Source of the DNA: Paenisporosarcina quisquiliarum_A
Lineage (GTDB): Bacteria; Bacillota; Bacilli; Bacillales_A; Planococcaceae
NCBI RefSeq assembly: GCF_043641925.1
Contig: NZ_JBHZRU010000001.1
Span: 62,001 to 126,000, forward strand
Direction: 5' to 3'
Length of the DNA: 64,000 bases
Part shown: positions 51,848 to 62,076 of the stretch, in pieces
Layout: the number at the start of each line of letters is the position of its first letter
Position numbering within the stretch: the first letter of the stretch is position 1
Notes under the pieces: generated by a model
Databases searched by the model: none
Told to the model about the DNA's origin: nothing
The model's input: only the letters and a program-made list of their open reading frames with translations
Made by a program: the position numbers and the translations under genes

Positions 51848-54251
51848 AGTCATCGTGGATGTTTCTGCCTATCCGATTGATCGTCCGTTTGATTACGCAG
51901 TTCCGCAAGATTTACAGCCACTAATTGAAAGTGGAAGTCGAGTGAAAGTTCCTTTTGGAAATCGGTCTGTTTTAGGTTTCGTGATGAATGTCAAATTAGA
52001 TACGGATGTCCCTGAGGATAAACAAAAAGAAATTCATGAGTTATTAGATATTGAACCTGTCTTTTCGGAAGAAATGATTGCTCTTTCGAAATGGATGAAG
52101 CGGGAAACTTTGTGTTATGAAATTGATGCATTGCAAGTCATGTTACCTGCTGCTTTAAGAGCCAAATATGAAAAAATCATTCGATATGTTAATCTTTCAA
52201 TCCCATTGCCAAATGAATTAAATGAACTTTTTCAAGGAAATGAACAAGTTGAAATACCATCTAACACCTCCAAAGCAACACTTGCACTTATTAAAAAATT
52301 CATAAAAAATAATGCGCTTGTTCTAGAAACAAAGGTTAAGCAAAACACCACCATTAAAAAAGTGAGAATGGTTCATATTTCGGATGATTTAAGCTTTCTA
52401 AATAAAATTTTGGACGAGCTTTCACCTCAAGCAAAAAAACAAAAGGAACTAGTACTGTGGATGACGCAATGTCCTGGGAAGGCTTTTCAAGCATCTGAGT
52501 TAATAAAAGAAGCGAACACTACAAACGCCGTATTGCAAAGTGTTATAGAACGTGGAGTCGCATCTCTTACAACTGAGGAAATTTATCGAGATCCTTACGC
52601 AGCTCGCACGATGGAGCACTCAACTAAACTTAATTTAACTACTGAACAGCAATTTGCTTTAAATGAAGTGGTTGCAGCATATGAACAGGGACTTTCTAAA
52701 ACATTTCTTCTGCATGGAATAACGGGTAGTGGCAAAACAGAAGTGTATTTACAAGCGATTGATCGAGCCTTACAAGATGACAAAGAAGCGATTGTTTTAG
52801 TACCTGAGATTTCATTGACACCTCAAATGACGAACCGGTTTAAAGAGCGATTTGGTGCACTTGTTGCGGTTTTACACAGTGGATTGTCAGCTGGTGAAAA
52901 GTATGATGAGTGGCGAAAGATTAAACGTGGCGAAGTGAAAGTCGTCGTTGGAGCAAGGTCTGCTATATTTGCACCGTTTACGAAACTTGGTTTAATTATT
53001 TTAGATGAAGAACATGAAGGTACCTATAAACAAGATGATTCTCCTCGATACCATGCTCGTGACGTTGCGATATGGAGAGGTCAATACCATGGTTGTCCAA
53101 TTATATTAGGTAGTGCAACTCCATCATTGGAATCGTACGCTCGCGCTAAGAAGGGGAATTACTCTTTACTAACACTTGCAAATCGACCAAAGGAGCAACC
53201 CTTACCTGAAGTGGCGATTATTGATATGCGAGAACAATTAAAGAACGGAAATCGATCTATGTTCTCTTTAGAATTAGCAGAGGCGATACGAGTTCGACTG
53301 GATAAAAAAGAGCAGATGGTGCTGTTTTTAAACCGCAGAGGTCATTCGTCATTTGTACTTTGTCGTGATTGCGGGACAGTAATTGAGTGTAGCAATTGCG
53401 ATATATCCATGACTTATCACCGGTATCAAGAAATTATAAAATGCCACTACTGTGGAGATGAAAAACATGTTCCGTCGACATGTCCAGAATGTGAAAGTGA
53501 ACATATTCGATTCTTTGGTACTGGTACACAAAAGGTTGAAGAAGAAATCGCTAAACTTTTTCCGGAAGCCCGAGTGTTGCGAATGGATGTGGATACGACC
53601 AGAAAAAAAGGCTCTCATGAATCCATTCTCCAACAATTTGGAGAAGGCAAGGCTGATATTTTACTCGGCACTCAAATGATAGCCAAAGGTTTGGATTTCC
53701 CGAACATTACTTTGGTTGGTGTACTTTCAGCAGATACAACTTTGCATTTAGCAGATTTTCGAGCTGCTGAAAAAACGTTCCAACTGCTGACCCAAGTTAG
53801 TGGACGTGCTGGCCGCCATGATAAAAAGGGTGAAGTTATCGTACAGACATATACGCCTGAACACTATGCAATTCTCTTTGCACAAAATCACGATTATGTT
53901 TCTTTTTACAATCAAGAAATGCGACTGAGAAAACAGTTTGCGTATCCACCATTTACTTATGTCGCAATGATTCAAGTGACACACGAAGATGTCTTAATGA
54001 CAGCTGAATATGCTCACAAAGCGGCTAATTGGTTAAAGGAGCATTTATCGATTGAAGCTGAAATTATAGGTCCATCAGCAGCAACGATTAGCCGTGTGCA
54101 AAATAGATATCGCTATCAATGTTTGGTAAAATACAAAAAAGAACCGAACTTGCCAGAAATCATGCAACAACTAATTAAAATTTACCGAACGGAATGGATT
54201 AAAAAAGGAATCACATTATATGTTGACTTAAATCCATCTTCTATTATGTAA
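51837..54251 (+). CDS. priA: Primosomal replication restart helicase PriA
   Basis: Superfamily 2 helicase of 804 residues that reloads the replisome on collapsed forks. The N-terminal 3'-DNA-binding domain precedes a Walker A GITGSGKTEVYL (about 297-308), DEEH box in IILDEEHEGTYKQDDSPRYHARD, and the zinc-binding insertion with CRDCGTVIECSNC and CHYCGDEKHVPSTCPEC. The C-terminal helicase lobe has LLGTQMIAKGLDFPNI and QVSGRAGR. All elements are intact. Confidence 0.97.
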   Translation: MFAEVIVDVSAYPIDRPFDYAVPQDLQPLIESGSRVKVPFGNRSVLGFVMNVKLDTDVPEDKQKEIHELLDIEPVFSEEMIALSKWMKRETLCYEIDALQVMLPAALRAKYEKIIRYVNLSIPLPNELNELFQGNEQVEIPSNTSKATLALIKKFIKNNALVLETKVKQNTTIKKVRMVHISDDLSFLNKILDELSPQAKKQKELVLWMTQCPGKAFQASELIKEANTTNAVLQSVIERGVASLTTEEIYRDPYAARTMEHSTKLNLTTEQQFALNEVVAAYEQGLSKTFLLHGITGSGKTEVYLQAIDRALQDDKEAIVLVPEISLTPQMTNRFKERFGALVAVLHSGLSAGEKYDEWRKIKRGEVKVVVGARSAIFAPFTKLGLIILDEEHEGTYKQDDSPRYHARDVAIWRGQYHGCPIILGSATPSLESYARAKKGNYSLLTLANRPKEQPLPEVAIIDMREQLKNGNRSMFSLELAEAIRVRLDKKEQMVLFLNRRGHSSFVLCRDCGTVIECSNCDISMTYHRYQEIIKCHYCGDEKHVPSTCPECESEHIRFFGTGTQKVEEEIAKLFPEARVLRMDVDTTRKKGSHESILQQFGEGKADILLGTQMIAKGLDFPNITLVGVLSADTTLHLADFRAAEKTFQLLTQVSGRAGRHDKKGEVIVQTYTPEHYAILFAQNHDYVSFYNQEMRLRKQFAYPPFTYVAMIQVTHEDVLMTAEYAHKAANWLKEHLSIEAEIIGPSAATISRVQNRYRYQCLVKYKKEPNLPEIMQQLIKIYRTEWIKKGITLYVDLNPSSIM

Positions 54252-54275
54252 GTGACATGAAAAGAGGTTACCGAA

Positions 54276-54761
54276 TTGACTATTCGAGAAATAGTAAAAA
54301 GTCCGAATGATATCCTAACGAAAAAGACAAAGAAAATCGTGAAATTCGATCGAAATCTTGCGAAGTTATTAGATGATATGTATGAAACAATGCTTGAAAA
54401 TGATGGGATAGGAATTGCCGCCCCACAAGTTGGCGAATCGGTACGAGTTGCCATCGTCGATTTAGGTGAAGGTGAGGAACCGATTGAATTAGTGAATCCA
54501 GAAGTATTACAAACAGAAGGTTCAGTAATTGAAATTGAAGGATGTTTAAGCTTTCCTGAACTGTTTGGAGAAGTAGAACGTCCTTTTTATGTGAGAGTGA
54601 AAGCACAAGAACGAAATGGTGATTGGTATGAACTAGAAGCAGAAGATTATGAAGCAAGAGCAATCCTACATGAAATCGACCACTTAGATGGGATTTTATT
54701 CGACTCGAAAATTTTACGTGTAGTTGATCCGTCTGAATTAGAAGAAGAGGTGGACGAATGA
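54276..54761 (+). CDS. def: Peptide deformylase
   Basis: Metalloenzyme of 161 residues removing the formyl group from nascent proteins. The three motifs are GIGIAAPQVG (44-53), EGCLSFP with Cys90, and HEIDHLDG with His132 and His136. This is the short type I form. TTG start 54276 follows AGAGGT. Its stop overlaps fmt. Confidence 0.96.
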   Translation: MTIREIVKSPNDILTKKTKKIVKFDRNLAKLLDDMYETMLENDGIGIAAPQVGESVRVAIVDLGEGEEPIELVNPEVLQTEGSVIEIEGCLSFPELFGEVERPFYVRVKAQERNGDWYELEAEDYEARAILHEIDHLDGILFDSKILRVVDPSELEEEVDE

Positions 54762-55699
54762 CTTCACTAGTCTTTATGGGAACTCCTGCTTTTTCTGTTC
54801 CCATTTTAAGAATGCTTTCAGAAGAAGGCTACAATATTCTCGCGGTTGTCACACAACCTGATCGACCTGTTGGGCGAAAAAAAGTATTAACTCCAACACC
54901 CGTGAAAGAAGAAGCCCTTCGACTGGGATTGCGAGTGATTCAACCTGAAAAGTTAAAAGGGTCAAAGGAATTAGAAGAAATAATCGCTCTAGAAGCTGAC
55001 ATAATTGTTACTGCAGCGTTTGGTCAACTCCTTCCAGTTGAACTTTTAGATTCACCACAACATGGGTGCTTAAATGTACATGCATCTCTATTGCCTGCTT
55101 ATCGTGGAGGTGCACCTATTCATCAAGCTGTAATCGATGGGCAAACAAAAACAGGTGTCACCATCATGTATATGGCTCAAAAATTAGATGCAGGCGATAT
55201 CATAACTCAAAAATCGATTCCAATTGAGCACGAAGATACTACTGGAATCCTTTTTGACAAATTGAGTATTGTTGGAAGAGATTTACTTAAAGAATCATTG
55301 CCATTAATTTTAGATAATAAGCATAAGCGAATCGTTCAAGATGAGAGCCAAGTAACATTCGCTCGGAATATATCTCGAGAGCAAGAGCGGATTGATTGGT
55401 CGAAGTCTGCTACAGAAATATACAATCAAGTTCGCGGTTTACATCCTTGGCCTGTTGCTTATACAACTCTTGATGATCAAAACGTCAAAATTTGGTGGGG
55501 TCAAAAAGGGAATGGCACTTCGACACAACCAGTAGGCTCTGTCGTGGAGGTAACAACAGATCGAATTGTTGTTCAAACAGGCTCCAAAGAAACATTTGAA
55601 ATTATTGAATTACAACCTTCCGGTAAGAAAAGAATGTCAGCAGAAGAGTTTTTACGAGGAACAGGTTCGAAATTACAGATTGGGGATCAGTTTCTATGA
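54758..55699 (+). CDS. fmt: Methionyl-tRNA formyltransferase
   Basis: Enzyme of 313 residues formylating initiator Met-tRNA. Markers are FMGTPAFSVPIL at the start, NVHASLLPAYRGGAPIHQAVIDG (catalytic Asn/His region, with the Asp further on), and LHPWPVAYTTL in the C-terminal domain. Paired with def for the formylation cycle. Confidence 0.97.
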   Translation: MTSLVFMGTPAFSVPILRMLSEEGYNILAVVTQPDRPVGRKKVLTPTPVKEEALRLGLRVIQPEKLKGSKELEEIIALEADIIVTAAFGQLLPVELLDSPQHGCLNVHASLLPAYRGGAPIHQAVIDGQTKTGVTIMYMAQKLDAGDIITQKSIPIEHEDTTGILFDKLSIVGRDLLKESLPLILDNKHKRIVQDESQVTFARNISREQERIDWSKSATEIYNQVRGLHPWPVAYTTLDDQNVKIWWGQKGNGTSTQPVGSVVEVTTDRIVVQTGSKETFEIIELQPSGKKRMSAEEFLRGTGSKLQIGDQFL

Positions 55700-57051
55700 G
55701 CAGTAAATCATATCGCATGTGGAACGGGAACGTCCGAGACGCAGCATTATCAATTTTGATGGCTATCGAAAAAAGCCAAGCATACAGTAATTTGTTACTG
55801 CATCAAACAATTGAAAAATATAAAATTGAACAAAAAGACAGTGGGCTTTTAACCGAAATTACGTATGGTACTTTGCAACATAAAATGACGCTCGATTATT
55901 ATCTTGAGCCCTTCGTCAAAGGAAAGCTAGACGACTGGGTAAGACAATTATTGAGATTGTCCTTATATCAAATTCATTATTTAGATCGCATTCCAAATCA
56001 TGCTGTGGTTCATGAAGCTGTTGAAATAGCAAAAAAGAGAAGTCACAAAGGAACAGCTGGATTAGTTAACGGAATTTTACGTTCTATTTTACGTCAAGGC
56101 GTGAGATCCACTGATGAAATTCAAGATCCGATTGAACGACTATCGATTGAATCCAGTCATCCCATTTGGTTAATCAAGCGTTGGGTAGAACAATTTGGAT
56201 TTGAGCAAGCGCAAACTATGGCTTTTGAAAACAATACGCCTCCCGTTCAAACGATTCGAGTCAATTTAGCAAAGACAACCGTTCAAGAAGTAATGGAGAT
56301 GCTCGAAGATGAGGGAATCATTGCTCATCGTAGCGATATTTTAGACGAATGCTTGCACATAGAAAAAGGACAAGTAGCAAAAACAAGAGTCTATCAATAT
56401 GGTTTCATTTCCATTCAAGACGAAAGCTCTATGATACCTATACATGCTTTACGCGTAGAACCAGGACAACGCGTATTAGATATGTGTGCCGCACCAGGTG
56501 GCAAATCGATGCATATTGCTGAGAAGTTAAATGGTGAAGGATCTTTAGTTTCTGTCGATTTACATCCACATAAAGTTAATTTAGTAGCTGAACAAGCAAC
56601 ACGTCTTGGCGTGAAGAATATTGAGACACGAACAATGGACAGTCGTAAATTAACCGATGAATATGAAGAAGAATCATTTGACCGAATCTTAGTTGACGCT
56701 CCATGTAGTGGATTGGGTGTTATTCGAAGAAAGCCGGATATAAAATATACAAAAAAAGAAGAAGACTTCAAGTCGTTACAAGCCATTCAACTTCGACTCT
56801 TAGATGAAGCTTCTAAACTCATAAAACCGGACGGAATTATCGTTTATAGTACTTGTACAATTGATGAAGTTGAAAACATCGGAACGGTTCAAGCATTTTT
56901 GGAAGAAAATAAAGATTTTACATTAGATGAGCTGACTGAAATGCCAAAACAAATTCATCATTTAGTTTCTGGTGGAATGGTCCACATCTTCCCTCAAGAC
57001 TTCAATAGTGATGGATTCTTCGTCGCAGCCTTTAAAAAGGTGAGTAAATAA
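55696..57051 (+). CDS. rsmB: 16S rRNA (cytosine(967)-C(5))-methyltransferase
   Basis: Protein of 451 residues with an N-terminal NusB-like RNA-binding domain (about 10-140) and a SAM methyltransferase domain. The SAM loop is DMCAAPGGKSMHIAE; the catalytic and second cysteines lie in VDAPCSGLGVIRRKPD and YSTCTIDEVENI. It overlaps fmt by four bases. rlmN (yloN), which follows in B. subtilis, is absent; only 90 bases precede prpC. Confidence 0.95.
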   Translation: MSSKSYRMWNGNVRDAALSILMAIEKSQAYSNLLLHQTIEKYKIEQKDSGLLTEITYGTLQHKMTLDYYLEPFVKGKLDDWVRQLLRLSLYQIHYLDRIPNHAVVHEAVEIAKKRSHKGTAGLVNGILRSILRQGVRSTDEIQDPIERLSIESSHPIWLIKRWVEQFGFEQAQTMAFENNTPPVQTIRVNLAKTTVQEVMEMLEDEGIIAHRSDILDECLHIEKGQVAKTRVYQYGFISIQDESSMIPIHALRVEPGQRVLDMCAAPGGKSMHIAEKLNGEGSLVSVDLHPHKVNLVAEQATRLGVKNIETRTMDSRKLTDEYEEESFDRILVDAPCSGLGVIRRKPDIKYTKKEEDFKSLQAIQLRLLDEASKLIKPDGIIVYSTCTIDEVENIGTVQAFLEENKDFTLDELTEMPKQIHHLVSGGMVHIFPQDFNSDGFFVAAFKKVSK

Positions 57052-57144
57052 GAATATTGGTTAAATCTTCTACCTATCTTAAGAGAGAACACATTTTAAT
57101 GGTCGATAAGTGGGGGAGCTTCTACAGAAACGGAGTGACATTTG

Positions 57145-57894
57145 ATGGAATTCACAGCGTTAAGTGATATTGGTCAAAAGCGGTCAGTTAATGAGGATCG
57201 AGCAGCTGTTTTCATAAGACCAGACGCTATTCGCCTTGGTGTAATAGCAGATGGCATGGGCGGGCATAATGCAGGTGACATTGCGAGTGAAATGGCGATA
57301 ATCATGTTAGAAGAAAAATTCATGAACGCGGATGAGTCTCAATTTCATTCAATTCCAGCTGTTCAAGAATGGTTAATTCAATGTGTGAAAGAGATTAACA
57401 GAGAAGTCTATAAACATTCTCTGACTCATGAAGATTGTCAAGGAATGGGAACAACACTTTTAGCTGCATTTTTAAGTAATCAAGTAAATGTTCTTTGTCA
57501 CATCGGTGATAGTCGAGCTTATTCTTTTTTTGAAGGCCAGCTAACTCAATTAACAAAAGATCATTCTTATGTAAATGTTTTAGTGGAAAATGGGGAAATT
57601 ACTGAAGAAGAAGCTGAAAATCATCCGAAGAAGAATTTAATTATTAAATCATTAGGTACAGAAAAAGATATTGAACCCGATCTTATTTTATTATCCCATC
57701 GTCCGTTAACCACATTATTGCTTTGTTCGGATGGTTTAAGCAATAAAGTCAGTAAATCAAATATGGCGTCTATATTAGACTTAGCAGCATCCGTTGAAGA
57801 AAAAGGAAAAAAACTTATTCAATTGGCAAATGAAAATGGCGGAGAAGACAATATCTCGCTTGTTTTAATAAATAGCATGAATGAGGAGGTGTAG
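57145..57894 (+). CDS. prpC: PP2C-type serine/threonine phosphatase PrpC
   Basis: Metal-dependent phosphatase of 249 residues that dephosphorylates PrkC and its substrates. Metal-binding segments are VNEDRAAV, VIADGMGGHNAGDIAS, IGDSRAY, LCSDGLSN and GGEDNISLV. ATG 57145 is seven bases after CGGAGTG; TTG 57142 is the alternative. It is followed by prkC after two bases. Confidence 0.96.
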   Translation: MEFTALSDIGQKRSVNEDRAAVFIRPDAIRLGVIADGMGGHNAGDIASEMAIIMLEEKFMNADESQFHSIPAVQEWLIQCVKEINREVYKHSLTHEDCQGMGTTLLAAFLSNQVNVLCHIGDSRAYSFFEGQLTQLTKDHSYVNVLVENGEITEEEAENHPKKNLIIKSLGTEKDIEPDLILLSHRPLTTLLLCSDGLSNKVSKSNMASILDLAASVEEKGKKLIQLANENGGEDNISLVLINSMNEEV

Positions 57895-57896
57895 AC

Positions 57897-59846
57897 ATGC
57901 TGATTGGAAAAAGAATTAGTGGTCGCTATAAAATCATTGAAATGATTGGCGGGGGCGGCATGTCAAACGTCTACCTTGCTCATGATATGATTTTAGACAG
58001 AGATGTGGCTATAAAAGTCTTACGTTACGATTTTTCTAATGAAGAAGACTTACATCGTCGTTTTCAAAGAGAAGCTCTTTCTGCAACGAGTCTAACTCAT
58101 CCAAACATCGTCAACATTTTTGATGTGGGTGAAGATGGTGATATCCATTATCTAGTAATGGAATATGTGGAAGGCAAAACACTCAAGCAATACATCGTAG
58201 ATTCAGCACCTTTACCACCGCTAGAGGCCGTTGAAATTATGAAACAACTTACTTCAGCTATAGCTAATGCACATCACAATCAAATCATACATCGAGATAT
58301 AAAGCCTCAAAATATTTTGATGGATGATCAATTGCATGTGAAAATAACCGATTTTGGTATTGCAATGGCACTAAGTGCAACATCATTTACACAAACGAAT
58401 TCGGTTCTAGGAACGGTTCATTATTTATCTCCAGAACAAGCAAGAGGTGGGACCGCTACTAAAAAATCCGATATATATGCTTTAGGCATTGTTTTGTTTG
58501 AATTATTAACTGGGAAATTGCCGTTTTCTGGTGAGTCTGCTGTTTCGATTGCTTTAAAACATTTACAAACAGAAACTCCGTCTGTTAGAGATCTTAGACC
58601 GGAGATTCCACAGAGTTTAGAAAATGTCGTGATGAAAGCAACAGCGAAAGATCCAATGCACCGTTATCGTTCAGTAGAAGAAATGCAACGCGATTTAGAA
58701 ACTGTGTTAATACCAGAGCGTAGTGATGAACAGGCATTCTTTATTCCGTTCGATGATGATGCAACAAAGGCAATGCCAGTTATTAAAAACACGCAGTATT
58801 CTAATATTGAGCAAACTAAAATAAACGCTCAACCAGTGAAAGAAGAACCAGTTCTTCCTATATCTAAAAAAACGAAAAAAAGTAAGTGGCCGTGGATCAT
58901 AGGCATAATCGGTTTTTTATTAATGCTTGGGTTATTACTCGTATTGGTATTCCCTAGTTTGTTTGGACCTGCAAGAATTGAAATACCAGATGTTTCGAAT
59001 ATGCCTACAGATGAAGCCATTAAAGAATTAAGTGAAGCGGGCTTTATTGCGGGTGAAGAAGTTGAAGAAACGTCAGAAGAAATTCCTGAAGGAAGTGTAA
59101 TCCGAACGACTCCTCAAGCTGGGAAAATTCGAGATGAAGGTTCCACAGTTGATTTATTTATTTCTCGAGGCAAAGAATTGACCGTATTTACAGATTATAC
59201 AGGCCGAAATATCGATCAAGTGATGGATTTGCTTTCTGCCCAAAACTATAAATCAGTAGAAACAACTGAAGAGTTTTCAGATGAACCTAAAGGAACGATA
59301 CTTTCGCAAACTCCGGAAGATGGGGCTGAGCTTCTCCCAGAAGAAACGGATGTTGTATTTACGGTTAGTAAAGGAAAAGACTTACGTACTGTCATTGATT
59401 TAATGGATTACAATGAGAAGACATTAAATGATTACGCCAAATCTTCTGGCTTTAATATTCAAATTGTTCGTGAAGATTTCTCTGAAACGGTACCAGTAGG
59501 AAATGTCATATCTCAAGATCCTTCCGCTGGTACTGAGGTAGCCCCAGGGAGCAAAATTTATGTTGTTCTTTCTAAAGGTCCTATAGAAAAACCAATTAAA
59601 TCCTATTTCCGTAAAGTGGAAATTCCGTATGAACCAAATGAAGATGGTACTGAACAAATTGTAAGAGTGTATATACAGGATCAGGATCAATCAATGGCCG
59701 AACCTGCAGAGGAATTCGTCTTAACAGAAGACCGAACAGTTAATATACAACTTGATATTCAAGAAGGACAGAAAGCTGCTTTCCGAATTGATAAAGATGG
59801 AACAGTAATTGCCGAAGAATCTATCGAATATGATGATCTCAACTAA
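57897..59846 (+). CDS. prkC: Membrane serine/threonine protein kinase PrkC with PASTA domains
   Basis: Hanks-type kinase of 649 residues that senses peptidoglycan fragments; in B. subtilis it triggers germination and affects cell-wall synthesis. The kinase domain has the glycine loop IGGGGMSNVY (17-26), Lys40, HRDIKPQN (about 132-139) and DFGIA. One membrane helix lies at about 332-355 behind a basic juxtamembrane stretch (KKTKKSKW). Three PASTA repeats follow (about 362-430, 431-500, 501-565), then a C-terminal beta domain of about 80 residues. Length is typical. Confidence 0.96.
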   Translation: MLIGKRISGRYKIIEMIGGGGMSNVYLAHDMILDRDVAIKVLRYDFSNEEDLHRRFQREALSATSLTHPNIVNIFDVGEDGDIHYLVMEYVEGKTLKQYIVDSAPLPPLEAVEIMKQLTSAIANAHHNQIIHRDIKPQNILMDDQLHVKITDFGIAMALSATSFTQTNSVLGTVHYLSPEQARGGTATKKSDIYALGIVLFELLTGKLPFSGESAVSIALKHLQTETPSVRDLRPEIPQSLENVVMKATAKDPMHRYRSVEEMQRDLETVLIPERSDEQAFFIPFDDDATKAMPVIKNTQYSNIEQTKINAQPVKEEPVLPISKKTKKSKWPWIIGIIGFLLMLGLLLVLVFPSLFGPARIEIPDVSNMPTDEAIKELSEAGFIAGEEVEETSEEIPEGSVIRTTPQAGKIRDEGSTVDLFISRGKELTVFTDYTGRNIDQVMDLLSAQNYKSVETTEEFSDEPKGTILSQTPEDGAELLPEETDVVFTVSKGKDLRTVIDLMDYNEKTLNDYAKSSGFNIQIVREDFSETVPVGNVISQDPSAGTEVAPGSKIYVVLSKGPIEKPIKSYFRKVEIPYEPNEDGTEQIVRVYIQDQDQSMAEPAEEFVLTEDRTVNIQLDIQEGQKAAFRIDKDGTVIAEESIEYDDLN

Positions 59847-59857
59847 GGAGGAATTGG

Positions 59858-60739
59858 ATGTCGAAAGGCCAAATTCGTAAAGCATTAAGTGGTTTTTATT
59901 ACGTACAAGATGGTCAGGAGTTTATCCGATGCCGTGGACGTGGAGTGTTTAGAAATCGAGGCGTCAATCCTTTAGTGGGTGATTTTGTCGATTATGAAGT
60001 TGAAGGTACATCAAACGGTACTATAACAGTCGTTCATGAACGGAAAAATGAGCTCGTTAGACCGCCAATTGCCAATATTGACCAAGCTCTTCTTGTGTTT
60101 TCATTGACTGAACCTGATTTTAATCCGTTGTTGCTTGATCGATTTTTAGTCGTGGTTGAATCTTTTCAAATTGAACCGATTATTTGTTTAACGAAAACAG
60201 ATATTGTTTCAGAAAAGGAACGACAAAGGATTCAACCATTTATTGAAGATTATCAAAACATAGGTTATACAGTCATCGAAACATATATTGACGACCAACA
60301 GTTAAAAGAGAAACTAACTCCAATTTTAAAAGATAAAGTTAGTGTTTTAGCTGGGCAATCGGGGGTTGGTAAATCAACAATGCTTAACACCATCCTCCCT
60401 GAGCTTGACTTAAAGACAGGTATTATTTCTGAAGCATTAGGCCGAGGGAAGCATACAACTCGACATGTTGAATTGTTGGATGTTTGCGGTGGACTTCTAG
60501 CAGATACTCCTGGATTTAGTTCGTTTGACTTCGATGAGATTGATAAAGAACAATTATCCTATTGTTTCCCGGAGTTTCGAAGAGTTTCAGATCGTTGTAA
60601 ATTCAGAGAATGTTTGCATATAAGTGAACCAAAGTGTGCAGTGCAAGAAGGCATAAAAAATGGTGAAATTAAAGAGTATCGCTATAAGCATTACGTGAAA
60701 TTCTTAGAAGAAATTACGGACCGAAAGCCGAGGTATTAA
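59858..60739 (+). CDS. rsgA: Small ribosomal subunit biogenesis GTPase RsgA
   Basis: Circularly permuted GTPase of 293 residues acting in late 30S maturation. An N-terminal OB fold (about 1-65) precedes G4 (LTKTD), the P-loop GQSGVGKS (about 168-175) and DTPGF; the C-terminal zinc knuckle has CKFRECLHISEPKC. Start ATG 59858 after AGGAGG. It sits in the order prkC-rsgA-rpe as in B. subtilis. Confidence 0.97.
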   Translation: MSKGQIRKALSGFYYVQDGQEFIRCRGRGVFRNRGVNPLVGDFVDYEVEGTSNGTITVVHERKNELVRPPIANIDQALLVFSLTEPDFNPLLLDRFLVVVESFQIEPIICLTKTDIVSEKERQRIQPFIEDYQNIGYTVIETYIDDQQLKEKLTPILKDKVSVLAGQSGVGKSTMLNTILPELDLKTGIISEALGRGKHTTRHVELLDVCGGLLADTPGFSSFDFDEIDKEQLSYCFPEFRRVSDRCKFRECLHISEPKCAVQEGIKNGEIKEYRYKHYVKFLEEITDRKPRY

Positions 60740-60740
60740 T

Positions 60741-61409
60741 ATGATTAAAATTGCTCCATCTATTTTAGCAGCGGATTTCTCCAAATTAGGAGAAGAAGTA
60801 AAAGAAGTGGAACGTGCGGGTGCAGAACTTATCCATATTGATGTGATGGATGGACATTTCGTTCCAAATATCACAATGGGACCAATTGTAGTTGAAGCCT
60901 TACGTCCACTTACAAAGCTGCCTTTAGATGTCCATTTAATGATTGAAAATGCTGATCAATATATCGAGTCATTCGCTAAAGCAGGGGCGGATTACATTAC
61001 GGTTCATGTAGAGGCTTGTCCTCATTTACATCGAACGATTCAACTTATTCGTTCATTCGGTGTGAAACCCGGAGTTGTTTTGAATCCCCACACACCAATT
61101 GAATCCATTCAACATGTTTTAGAAGATATTGATATGGTTTTATTCATGACTGTGAATCCGGGCTTTGGAAGTCAAAAATTCATTCATTCTGTTGTGCCTA
61201 AAATTAGTCAGTTGTCAAAACTGATTAACGAGCGTCAACTCAAGATTGAAATCGAAATAGATGGTGGAATTAATCAAGAAACAATTGTAGAATGTGCCAA
61301 AGCAGGTGCTACGATATTTGTTGCAGGTTCAGCCATCTATTCTCAAAAAGATCGTTCAAAAGCGCTTCAAGACATTAAGCAAGCAGGCGAGAGAGCTATA
61401 AATCAATGA
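60741..61409 (+). CDS. rpe: Ribulose-phosphate 3-epimerase
   Basis: Barrel enzyme of 222 residues interconverting ribulose 5-phosphate and xylulose 5-phosphate. Signature segments are IAPSILAADFSKLGEEV, HIDVMDGHFVPNITMGP, DVHLMIEN, FMTVNPGFGSQKF and IDGGINQETI. It starts one base after the rsgA stop and overlaps thiN. Confidence 0.97.
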   Translation: MIKIAPSILAADFSKLGEEVKEVERAGAELIHIDVMDGHFVPNITMGPIVVEALRPLTKLPLDVHLMIENADQYIESFAKAGADYITVHVEACPHLHRTIQLIRSFGVKPGVVLNPHTPIESIQHVLEDIDMVLFMTVNPGFGSQKFIHSVVPKISQLSKLINERQLKIEIEIDGGINQETIVECAKAGATIFVAGSAIYSQKDRSKALQDIKQAGERAINQ

Positions 61410-62062
61410 GAACCGTCGTAATATGTGGCGGTGGACCTAAAAATGAATTGATGTCATTTCAGTCTTATTCTAACGATGAAGACATCGTATTCATTGGTGC
61501 TGATCGAGGAGCCATCACATTATTAGAGCTTGGACTCATGCCAACCGAAGCAGTTGGTGATTTTGATTCGCTTAGTTCTGAAGAATTGATGTACTTACAA
61601 CAGTCGATTAAAAGTCTGAACCCGGTTTCTTCAGAAAAAGATGAGACAGATGCTGAATTAGCAATTGCAAAAGCTTTAACTTTTAAACCGACACATATTG
61701 TGATTACAGGTGTGACAGGTGGCCGATTAGATCATTTTATGGCTGTCTTAAATAGTGTTTATCGCTTTCAGACAAACTATCCACACATAACTTTTAAAAT
61801 CGTTAATAAATGGAATGAACTATTTCTATTATCCGCTGGAGACCATGAACTAGTAAAAAACAAGGACTTACCTTACGTTTCTTTCTTTTCGTTCCAAGGA
61901 ATCATTTCAAATGTTACGTTAACCGGATTTAAATATGATGTAGCTGAAGAAACAATTGAACTCGGAAATGCACGATTCACAAGTAACGAACTATTATACG
62001 AAGTAGGGTCTATCTCTTTTACATCTGGCATATGTTTAGTTATAAGAAGCTCAGATGAATAA
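61406..62062 (+). CDS. thiN: Thiamine pyrophosphokinase
   Basis: Enzyme of 218 residues converting thiamine to thiamine diphosphate. Characteristic parts are CGGGPKNELM, FIGADRGAITLLELGLMPTEAVGDFDSLS, EKDETDAELAIAKAL and ITGVTGGRLDHFMAVLNSV; the C-terminal domain is a beta sandwich. It lies between rpe and spoVM as in B. subtilis. Confidence 0.95.
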   Translation: MRTVVICGGGPKNELMSFQSYSNDEDIVFIGADRGAITLLELGLMPTEAVGDFDSLSSEELMYLQQSIKSLNPVSSEKDETDAELAIAKALTFKPTHIVITGVTGGRLDHFMAVLNSVYRFQTNYPHITFKIVNKWNELFLLSAGDHELVKNKDLPYVSFFSFQGIISNVTLTGFKYDVAEETIELGNARFTSNELLYEVGSISFTSGICLVIRSSDE

Positions 62063-62076
62063 AAGGGAGTGGAAGT

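Noticed and set aside
54280..54804. 174-codon minus-strand frame
   Set aside because: Lies entirely antisense to def and the start of fmt, both certain genes; composition is a shadow of codon usage.
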